A stretch of 64,000 nt of DNA, taken from contig JAJPJP010000422.1 of the NCBI GenBank assembly GCA_021324175.1, positions 1 through 64,000 on the forward strand, in the 5' to 3' direction. Below, in pieces: positions 54,861-64,000 of this stretch (its first letter is position 1; every line of letters starts with the position of its first letter). Below the pieces are notes generated by a model. The model saw only the letters and a program-made list of their open reading frames with translations. It was not told where the DNA came from and ran no database searches. The position numbers and the translations under genes are program-made. The stretch is from Chitinophagia bacterium (GTDB taxonomy: Bacteria; Bacteroidota; Bacteroidia; Chitinophagales; Chitinophagaceae).

Positions 54861-56233
54861 TTCGTTCGGAAGGGAAAATCAAGTGTAAAGGTGGTCCCCT
54901 TGCCGATGGTGCTTTCGACGCGAATTTTTCCATGGTGCGCATCGACCATCGTCTTGACGTAACTCAAACCAAGCCCGAATCCTTTTACATTATGAAGATT
55001 TCCGGTGTGCGCGCGATAGAATTTTTCGAAAATGCGCCGTTGGGTTTCTTTATTCATTCCAATCCCGTTGTCTTCGATGCGAAGAACGAAATTCTTATTG
55101 CTGCTGTGCGTCGTTACCGCGATGTGGACGTGGTCCCTTGAATATTTTACGGCGTTGTCAATAAGGTTGGAAACGAGGCTGGTGAAATGCACTTCATCGA
55201 CCATGAGCTGGTCGTTGGAAGCATTCAGATGCAGTTCCGCTTTGCCGTGTTTGTCCTCCAATTGCAGCTTAAAATTATCGACGACGTCTTTTATTATTTC
55301 GTGGACATGGACGGGAAAGAGATTCATTTGCATCTCGTTGCGATCTAATAGCGCCGCCTGCAGGATAGTTTCCACCTGCTTATTCATGCGTTTGTTTTCT
55401 TCCTTGATAATGCTGCTGAAATAATTTGATTTTTGCTTGTCCTGCGAGACTTTCTCATTACGTAAGGCGTCAACTGCCAATGAAATCGTGGCCAGAGGAG
55501 TCTTGAACTCATGCGTCATGTTGTTGATGAAGTCATTTTTAATCTCGCTGATTTTCTTTTGCTGCAATAGTGTGCGCACCGTGAGGTAAAATGCAGCGAT
55601 GATGACCAGCGTAAAGAAAATCGCAAACATGATCATCACGCGCAGGTCCTTAAGCACGATGCTTTTAAAATTCGGCACAACTACGCAAAGGGCCTCTTCG
55701 GGAGTCAGGTTGTTTATCAGCGTGCCGCTCGCTTCCTGCAGAAGATAAACCGTTGCCGAATTATGGATCGTATCCTCGGCTACCTGGATAAAATTGGGTG
55801 AATGCAATTCGTAGGTGATCAAATTAAAGTCTGAACTGATGCCGAATTCAAAGCGCGTATTTTTCAGCCCGACATTGTTGAACGCTTTCTGGAGTTTTTC
55901 CGCGATTTCGTTTACTGTAAACCGTTGGGCGATCGTCGTTGGTTTAAGCAACTCATTGAAAATTTGGTCCGTCGGATGAAATGCTTCGCCCGGTTTAAAA
56001 CGGAAATTCTTGATGCTTGGGAAAGTCGCTTTTTGTTGTGCCAGTTCCACGCCCACGCTCGCAATCGCATTGGAGACTTTTTCTCTGAGCTGTTCTTCCT
56101 TGTTCTCCACCATCGTTCGAACCCAATTGACCTGGATATAGATGATTCCAATAAGGGACAGCGTGATGAGTAAGATAATGACAGGAAAAATTTTTTTCAC
56201 CGGCTGCTTTTTTTGTTCGCTGCCCGCTCGCAC
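54821..56233 (-). CDS. Membrane sensor histidine kinase (orphan)
   Basis: Two TMs; H-box FINNMTHEFKTPLATISLAVDAL; N/G boxes LVSNLIDNAVKYS, LRIEDNGIGM, GFGLGLSYVK. Confidence 0.93.
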   Translation of the reverse strand: MRAGSEQKKQPVKKIFPVIILLITLSLIGIIYIQVNWVRTMVENKEEQLREKVSNAIASVGVELAQQKATFPSIKNFRFKPGEAFHPTDQIFNELLKPTTIAQRFTVNEIAEKLQKAFNNVGLKNTRFEFGISSDFNLITYELHSPNFIQVAEDTIHNSATVYLLQEASGTLINNLTPEEALCVVVPNFKSIVLKDLRVMIMFAIFFTLVIIAAFYLTVRTLLQQKKISEIKNDFINNMTHEFKTPLATISLAVDALRNEKVSQDKQKSNYFSSIIKEENKRMNKQVETILQAALLDRNEMQMNLFPVHVHEIIKDVVDNFKLQLEDKHGKAELHLNASNDQLMVDEVHFTSLVSNLIDNAVKYSRDHVHIAVTTHSSNKNFVLRIEDNGIGMNKETQRRIFEKFYRAHTGNLHNVKGFGLGLSYVKTMVDAHHGKIRVESTIGKGTTFTLDFPFRTNHELTEDNKQASP

Positions 56234-56446
56234 CCGTACCGGGCCCTAACGGTATTTCGACTGTTTGCAAAATTATTGAATTGGCAGATTGTTTGTCTTT
56301 TTTTATGCAGGCGGCCGATGCCTATTTAACGAAGGTTTCACAGAAAAATCCTGCTCTGAAACAAACCTGCATGACCCCGGCCAATGCCCGTCAGCAACTG
56401 CTCATTTCCATAGTCATAATTGAAGAAGTTTGACTAATTTACGGGC

Positions 56447-56998
56447 ATGGAAAGTCCTGGAGCTGGTATATTACTGATCGCCGATCCGTTTTTAAAAGAT
56501 CCAAACTTTAAAAGGACCGTAGTGTTCCTTTGTGAGCATAAAGAGGAAGGTAGTTTCGGGTTTGTGCTAAATAAAAGTTATAATCACAAACTGGATGAAT
56601 TGGTCAGCGGAGCCGAAGACCTGAAAATTGACGTGTATTTCGGCGGCCCCGTTCAGATGGACACCATACATTTTTTGCATACCTATCCTGACAAGATTCC
56701 GGGGAGTTACGAAATAACTAATGGCGTTCATTGGGGAGGTGATTTTGAAATGGCCATATCGCTGCTCCGCGCTGGCGAAATCGACCGAAACAGAATTCGC
56801 TTTTTTATAGGTTATTCGGGCTGGGGAGTCGGCCAGCTTGATGATGAGCTAAAGGAAAAATCCTGGCTGACGGTTCAGGCTACCCGAAAACTCGTCTTCC
56901 ACAAACAAATGGATGAAATCTGGAAAGAAGCGCTGAGGATGCTCGGTGGCGACTATGAGGTCCTGATCAATTATCCTACTGACCCCACGCTGAATTAG
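56447..56998 (+). CDS. YqgE/AlgH family protein
   Basis: AGILLIADPFLKDPNFKRTVVFLCEHKEEGSFGFVLNK, YFGGPVQMDTIHFLH, FIGYSGWGVGQLDDEL. Confidence 0.93.
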   Translation: MESPGAGILLIADPFLKDPNFKRTVVFLCEHKEEGSFGFVLNKSYNHKLDELVSGAEDLKIDVYFGGPVQMDTIHFLHTYPDKIPGSYEITNGVHWGGDFEMAISLLRAGEIDRNRIRFFIGYSGWGVGQLDDELKEKSWLTVQATRKLVFHKQMDEIWKEALRMLGGDYEVLINYPTDPTLN

Positions 56999-57005
56999 AC
57001 GATCA

Positions 57006-57269
57006 TCAGGTCGTTTCTGGTTCCTTTGCGCTTTCGACCAGCACTGTTACGCGATTGTTGATAACTTCGACAAACCCGTTTTGAATGTCGTAAAGAGCCA
57101 GGTGGTTGCTCTTGTCCTTAAGAACTTTCAGGCGGCCGGCCTTCAAGGCGCTTATTAGCGGCGCATGTTTGTCAAGTACTTCGAAAAATCCGCCGATGCC
57201 CGGGAGTTGGACCCCATAAACATCACCGCTGAATAATTTTTTTTCCGGAGTAAGTATTTCTAGGTTCAT
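57006..57269 (-). CDS. atpC: F1F0 ATP synthase subunit epsilon
   Basis: MNLEILTPEKKLFSGDVYGVQLPGIGGFFEVLDKHAPLISAL; directly follows atpD. Confidence 0.92.
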   Translation of the reverse strand: MNLEILTPEKKLFSGDVYGVQLPGIGGFFEVLDKHAPLISALKAGRLKVLKDKSNHLALYDIQNGFVEVINNRVTVLVESAKEPETT

Positions 57270-57315
57270 CTTGGTTGATCGTCTTTTGGCTTGTTAATCC
57301 GTATTGCCGCAGCAT

Positions 57316-58911
<1,596 letters not shown>

Positions 58912-58949
58912 TCATTTGCAGTTATCTCGTTATTTTTGCCCTTTTACTC

Positions 58950-60113
58950 ATGGAATTAATTGAAGTAAATGATAGCAAATCCGCGAGAGATTTTCTCCGT
59001 GTAAATGTTGAGCTGAACAGCATTGATCCCAACTATATCCGGCCGTTGGACAAAGACATCAACGAAGTATTTGATCGCAGAAAAAACAAGGCGTTTCGTT
59101 TTGGCGAATGCGCGCGCTGGATATTGAGAAATGATGAAGGAAAAATGATCGGACGCATCGCGGCTTTTGTCAACACAAAATACAAGAATAAAGGTGACGA
59201 TGTGCCGGTTGGTGGCATTGGTTTTTTTGACTGCATCAATAACCAGGATGCTGCAGATAAGTTGTTCGACGTTGCGAGACATTGGTTGACAGCCAGGGGC
59301 ATGGAGGCTATGGACGGACCCATCAATTTTGGCGAGAGAGACCGCTGGTGGGGTCTTGTTGTCCAGGGTTTCGACCCGCCGCTCTATTGCATGAATTATA
59401 ACCCTCCATTTTACCAGGTGCTTTTTGAGACTTATGGTTTCAAAAACTTTTTCAACCAGGTTTGTTTTGGATTGCGAGTCGCTGACCGTGTTGCCCAAAA
59501 GTTCTACGACAGGCACCAGGCATGTGCCAAAGATCCCAATTTCTCATCAAAACATATCCGCAAGAGGGAATTGAAGCAGTTTGCGAAGGATTTTACCATC
59601 ATCTATAACAAGTCTTTCGCGGGCCACGGCGGCATGAAAGAGTTGGCAGAACCGGTTGTCCAGAAAATGTTCCAGTCCATGAAAGCGGTTATCGATGAAA
59701 AGATCAGCTGGTTTGCATATTATAAAGGTGAGCCGGTTGCGATGTGGATCAATCTCCCGGACCTGAACCAGTGGTTCAAGTACCTGGACGGCAATTTCGA
59801 TGCGTTGCACAAATTGCAGTTCTTTTGGCTGAAAATGACCAAGAAGTGTAGCAAGTTCGTCGGACTCGCCTTCGGGCTTGTTCCTGAATTTCAGGGTAAA
59901 GGCGTCGACAGCTACCTGATCATGGAAGGCGCTGAGGTTATCCAATCTGAAGCCCTTTATGACTCATATGAAATGCAATGGATTGGTGAGTTCAACCCCA
60001 AAATGATCAATATCGCCGAAAACCTGCCGACCCACCGCAGCCGGATCCTGACGACCTACCGGTATCATTTTGACCAAACAAAAGAGTTCAAGCGGCACCC
60101 CTTTCTTGCTTAA
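58950..60113 (+). CDS. Conserved hypothetical protein, GNAT-like
   Basis: MIGRIAAFVNTKYKN..GGIGFFDCINNQDAADKLFDVARHWLTARGMEAMDGPINFGERDRWWGLVVQGF; acetyltransferase-like fold inferred. Confidence 0.6.
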   Translation: MELIEVNDSKSARDFLRVNVELNSIDPNYIRPLDKDINEVFDRRKNKAFRFGECARWILRNDEGKMIGRIAAFVNTKYKNKGDDVPVGGIGFFDCINNQDAADKLFDVARHWLTARGMEAMDGPINFGERDRWWGLVVQGFDPPLYCMNYNPPFYQVLFETYGFKNFFNQVCFGLRVADRVAQKFYDRHQACAKDPNFSSKHIRKRELKQFAKDFTIIYNKSFAGHGGMKELAEPVVQKMFQSMKAVIDEKISWFAYYKGEPVAMWINLPDLNQWFKYLDGNFDALHKLQFFWLKMTKKCSKFVGLAFGLVPEFQGKGVDSYLIMEGAEVIQSEALYDSYEMQWIGEFNPKMINIAENLPTHRSRILTTYRYHFDQTKEFKRHPFLA

Positions 60114-60206
60114 ATGTTTTGAATAAACAATCAGGCAGGCAGGGAAATCTTTGCTATTATTGCAATCCCGGAAAACTGGTTCGGCTTTCCGCATGTTATA
60201 CTCACT

Positions 60207-61997
60207 ATGGAGAAATTTGTCGTTTCAGCGAGAAAGTACCGGCCGCAGAATTTTTCAACGGTTGTCGGGCAGCGTCATATAACCACCACGTTAAAAAACG
60301 CCATCAAAAACGGGCAGCTTGCTCATGCCTTTCTTTTTTGCGGCCCGCGTGGTGTCGGAAAGACTACCTGCGCGCGGATCCTTGCCAAGACCATAAACTG
60401 CACGAACCCCACGCCCGACGGGGAAGCCTGCAATGCGTGTGCTTCCTGCCTCTCCTTTAATGAAGGCACCTCACTGAATATTCATGAACTTGATGCGGCG
60501 TCGAACAACTCAGTCGATGATATCCGGACGCTGGTGGAGCAGATTCGATTTACTCCCCAGGCCGGTAAGTACAAGGTTTATATAATCGACGAAGTGCATA
60601 TGCTGAGTTCATCGGCTTTTAACGCTTTTCTAAAGACCCTCGAAGAACCGCCGGCATACGCCATTTTTATCCTGGCTACCACGGAAAAGCATAAGATTCT
60701 ACCGACGATCCTTAGCCGCTGTCAGATATTTGATTTCAAAAGAATTACGCTGTCCGACACAGTGAAGCATCTCGCGGAAATCTGTGAGGTCGAGAGCATC
60801 ACTGCGCAACCGGATGCACTGCAGGTTATTGCGCAGAAGAGTGAAGGATGCATGCGGGATGCTTTGAGTATCCTGGACAAGATTGTCAGCTTTACCAACG
60901 GGGAGGTAACCTATCAGAACACCCTGGAGCAACTGAATATCCTTGACGACGAATACTATTTCAAGCTCGTTGAAGCGATGCTCAACCAGAAGCTCGCCGA
61001 TGCGCTTCTTTTATATGATGACATCAACAGGAAAGGTTTTGAAGGTGACCTTGTCGTCAACGGCCTCAGCGAGTTCCTGCGGAACCTCCTTATTTGTAAA
61101 GACGAAAAAGTAGCAAGGCTTCTTGAAGTGGTGGAAAGCTACCGGGAAAAATACGCCGAAGTCGCTGCATCGACTGACGGGGAATATTTGGTTACCGCTT
61201 TGAACGTCCTGAATGAAACGGAAATCAACTACAAGGCTGCGAGAAACAAACGTCTGCACGTCGAGCTCGCCTTGATCAAACTTTGTTACCTCCGGCAGGT
61301 ACTTGACCTTACAAAATACTCCGATGTCGCCGGTCGAAAAAAGCCCGCTGAACCGGTTCGCCCCGTCTCCTTCAGGATCATTCGACCAATTGAAATCGCG
61401 CAACAAAAACCCGCGACAAAGAGAAGCAGACCGCCAACGGTAGAATCTGATTCGCCGAAACTTATAATCGAGGAGGAGAGACCTGCACCCCCACCCGTCC
61501 GGGATAGTGAACCCGTACTGGTCGAGGCGCATAAGCCCGCCGTGGCCACGATGGGGGCGCTGAATAAGATTCGCGAGCAGCTGGCTAATCGTAAGGTGGC
61601 TGCTGGTGGAGAAGTGTCAAAACCCCTTGACCACGAGACACTGCTTGAAACTTGGAATCAGTACACTGCGCAACTTGTGCAGGCCAAAAGTTCGGCGGCG
61701 AAAAGTTTTGAACTCGCGGAGCTTGTCATCAAAAATGAGACCCTTGTTGAAATCATCAGCAATAACAGCCTTGAACAAAAGTTTATTGAACAGGAAAAAC
61801 GCAGTTTTTCGGACTTCATCCAAAAAGGTTTCAACAACAAAAAGCTAGTTTTCAGTGTGAGTGTCAGGGAATCTGCAGCCCAGGCAGAAAAAGAACCCCT
61901 CATACTCAGCAAACGTGACCAGTACGAGAAAATAATAGAAAAATACCCCCTGGTCGAAGAATTGAGAAACCGGCTTAGATTGGAACTCGATTACTGA
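60207..61997 (+). CDS. dnaX: DNA polymerase III subunit gamma/tau
   Basis: SARKYRPQNFSTVVGQRHITTTLKNAI, FCGPRGVGKTTCARILAK, CNACASCLSF, VYIIDEVHMLSSSAFNAFLKTLEEPP. Confidence 0.97.
   Translation: MEKFVVSARKYRPQNFSTVVGQRHITTTLKNAIKNGQLAHAFLFCGPRGVGKTTCARILAKTINCTNPTPDGEACNACASCLSFNEGTSLNIHELDAASNNSVDDIRTLVEQIRFTPQAGKYKVYIIDEVHMLSSSAFNAFLKTLEEPPAYAIFILATTEKHKILPTILSRCQIFDFKRITLSDTVKHLAEICEVESITAQPDALQVIAQKSEGCMRDALSILDKIVSFTNGEVTYQNTLEQLNILDDEYYFKLVEAMLNQKLADALLLYDDINRKGFEGDLVVNGLSEFLRNLLICKDEKVARLLEVVESYREKYAEVAASTDGEYLVTALNVLNETEINYKAARNKRLHVELALIKLCYLRQVLDLTKYSDVAGRKKPAEPVRPVSFRIIRPIEIAQQKPATKRSRPPTVESDSPKLIIEEERPAPPPVRDSEPVLVEAHKPAVATMGALNKIREQLANRKVAAGGEVSKPLDHETLLETWNQYTAQLVQAKSSAAKSFELAELVIKNETLVEIISNNSLEQKFIEQEKRSFSDFIQKGFNNKKLVFSVSVRESAAQAEKEPLILSKRDQYEKIIEKYPLVEELRNRLRLELDY
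61337..61351 (+). promoter_or_regulatory. Candidate programmed -1 frameshift site A_AAA_AAG in dnaX with nearby -1 frame stop
   Basis: Zero-frame CGA AAA AAG; -1 frame reads AAA AAA GCC CGC TGA (stop 61349-61351). Confidence 0.55.
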
Positions 61998-62096
61998 TTA
62001 CTAACTTCCTTGGAAATAGCTTCATTTGTGTTAAATCGGACCCTCCTGTTTTGAGATACACATAAATGGTTGGAAATTTGCACTTCGAAAAACGCC

Positions 62097-64000
62097 ATGG
62101 CGGGTAACTCTACATATCAGGTCTTTCAGACGAGCTCTACGGGAAGATGGCAACGGTTTAAATGGGCAGGAAGATTCATTCTTTTTTTGCTCATCATGGG
62201 TGTTGCTGTCATTGTCATCACGCTTTCCCGGACCAACATTCCCGACCTTCCGCGATTCGCCAATGCGCAGGAAAAACAGGTTCTGCTAGATACGAACAGC
62301 AGCTGGCTAAACAAGAAAAGCCGAATCCTAAAACAATACGACGGATTCAGAAAATATATCACAGAAAAGGAGGCTTACAAATCAGGAGCATATCCAATTC
62401 CGCGTCGCTTTCGGAAAAAGAATGGCGTCCTTGTCCAGGCCGACTCAAGCTTTTACTCTTTTAAGAAATTTACGACCGGCATTCGTGCCGCTTTTTATGT
62501 CAACTGGACGCCGGAGTCTTTTGTTTCGCTGCAACAAAACATCTCGCACCTGAACATGGTGATGCCCGAATGGCTTTTCCTGGACCCGAATGCGGATACC
62601 CTGACCACTGACATTGATAAAAAAGCCTACGAAGTGATGAACAAGTCCGGTGTTAAGATTCTCCCCCTGCTTACCAATAATGCAAAGGGCGTGTTTCACG
62701 GTGAAGTGGTGCACAGGATTATTACTGACCAGAAAAAAAAGGAGCGATTGATCAACGATATTATCGCCGTCCTGAAGAAGGATAGTCTCGATGGGATCAA
62801 TATAGACTTTGAGGAATTGCAGGAAAAACAAAACGAAACCCTGGTACTGTTCGAGCGCGAACTATACCAAAAGCTACATGCGAAAGGCTTCCTGGTAACA
62901 CAGGACATTGAACCATTCAATGACGATTACAATCTTTCGGAGCTGGCCAAATACAATGATTATTTATGCCTCATGGCCTATGACCAGTATTCGGAAAGTA
63001 CGCAACCCGGCCCCATTTGCCACCAGAAGTGGATTGAAGCTGCCGTTGACCAGGCAGCCAGGAAGGTCCCGCCGCAAAAAATGATCCTGGCTCTCGCAGC
63101 CTTCGGCTATGACTGGAAACTTGACGCGGAACAAAAAGCGATTCCCGGCGCAGCCAGGCCCGTTAGTTACCAGGAAGCGCTCAGCATTGCCACCAGCTTT
63201 GACGCGCAGAAAGACATCGATTTTGATAACGATTCCTACAACCTGCACTTCCCTTATGGCGACGACCGGGGTGACGATCACGAAATTCACTTCACCGACG
63301 CCGCAACAACTTTCAATACCTTAAGATTCGCGGTGGAATATGGCCTGGCCGGTGTTTCACTCTGGCGTCTGGGTTCCGAAGATTCAAGAACATGGGAATT
63401 CTATGACCACGACATGGGAAAGGATAGCATTAAGCATTTTGATTTCTCTAACCTGAGTATTATCAAATCGTTCAACAAAGGTGAAGTGCCTGCATATCAT
63501 GGTGAAGGCGAAGTCCTGGATATCGTCGGTGGGCCGCTCAGCGGACGCATTACGCCTGAAGTAGACACAAGCGAATTGCTCATAAGTGAAGAACAATATG
63601 ACAGCCTGCCATCCAAGTGGGTAGCGAGGAAGTATGGAACCAAGGATAAGAAAAAACTGGTTCTCACCTTCGACGACGGTCCTGATCAAAAGTATACGCC
63701 GCGCATCCTGGACATTCTTGCCAAAGAAAAAGTGCCTGCTGCCTTCTTTCTGGTAGGCATAAATGCCGAAAATAATATCCCGCTCGTCAAAAGGATTTAC
63801 CGTGAGGGGCATGAAATCGGGGATCACACTTTTACGCACCCGAACATCGCCAAGGTTGGACGAAAACGCGCCATCCTGGAAATGGAATCGACCCGCCTGC
63901 TGATCGAATGCATTACGGGGCATTCGACGATCATGTTCCGCGCGCCGTTTAACGCGGACTTTGAACCTCAGACCTCCGAAGAACTCGTTCCTGTGGCGAT
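62097..64000 (+). CDS. Membrane-anchored GH18-like + polysaccharide deacetylase (CE4) multidomain protein, 3' truncated by window edge
   Basis: Open frame from ATG 62097 to the window end (not in ORF track); TM FILFLLIMGVAVIVITL; GH18 DGINIDFEEL; CE4 KLVLTFDDGPDQKYTPRIL and HEIGDHTFTHPN. Confidence 0.88.
   Translation, partial: MAGNSTYQVFQTSSTGRWQRFKWAGRFILFLLIMGVAVIVITLSRTNIPDLPRFANAQEKQVLLDTNSSWLNKKSRILKQYDGFRKYITEKEAYKSGAYPIPRRFRKKNGVLVQADSSFYSFKKFTTGIRAAFYVNWTPESFVSLQQNISHLNMVMPEWLFLDPNADTLTTDIDKKAYEVMNKSGVKILPLLTNNAKGVFHGEVVHRIITDQKKKERLINDIIAVLKKDSLDGINIDFEELQEKQNETLVLFERELYQKLHAKGFLVTQDIEPFNDDYNLSELAKYNDYLCLMAYDQYSESTQPGPICHQKWIEAAVDQAARKVPPQKMILALAAFGYDWKLDAEQKAIPGAARPVSYQEALSIATSFDAQKDIDFDNDSYNLHFPYGDDRGDDHEIHFTDAATTFNTLRFAVEYGLAGVSLWRLGSEDSRTWEFYDHDMGKDSIKHFDFSNLSIIKSFNKGEVPAYHGEGEVLDIVGGPLSGRITPEVDTSELLISEEQYDSLPSKWVARKYGTKDKKKLVLTFDDGPDQKYTPRILDILAKEKVPAAFFLVGINAENNIPLVKRIYREGHEIGDHTFTHPNIAKVGRKRAILEMESTRLLIECITGHSTIMFRAPFNADFEPQTSEELVPVA

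Noticed and set aside
61344-61380. Possible stimulatory stem-loop downstream of the dnaX slippery site (CTGAA...TTCAG; GAACCGGTTC)
   Set aside because: Only a 5-bp stem with a large loop or a self-complementary block without a loop; too weak to claim.

Overview
Gene-dense 64 kb chromosomal window from a Bacteroidota genome, probably Chitinophagaceae-like. The lineage is inferred from protein style, TAnnTTTG promoter boxes and a Bacteroidota-type dcw cluster. Left to right it contains: a Kdo-type sugar cluster (kdsA partial, transaldolase-CBS fusion, KdsC-like HAD, kdsB) followed by an SDR threonine dehydrogenase; a pair of Tat-signal sugar enzymes; a mitochondrial-type citrate synthase; an LptF/G-type permease; two M1 peptidases; housekeeping genes (tgt, rsmG, rsmI, purS, pssA, pepP, pckA, trpS, gatC, fabI, recN); a complete mraZ-to-ftsZ cluster on the minus strand; queA, an orphan histidine kinase, yqgE, atpDC and dnaX; and, at the right edge, an open GH18+CE4 chimera that the ORF track missed. 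No rRNA, tRNA, CRISPR array, prophage or transposon was recognised. Best leads: (1) an FSA/TalC-like aldolase fused to a KdsD-style CBS pair, in the slot where an arabinose-5-P isomerase would be expected and with altered active-site positions; (2) a helically phased DnaA-box array in the mraZ/DUF3052 intergenic region; (3) a correctly phased A_AAA_AAG slippery site in dnaX with a -1 stop two codons later; (4) a doubly lesioned LuxR-type response regulator flanked by two copies of a TACCAC-N3/4-GTGGTA palindrome. All family calls come from reading the sequence and remembered motifs; no searches were run.
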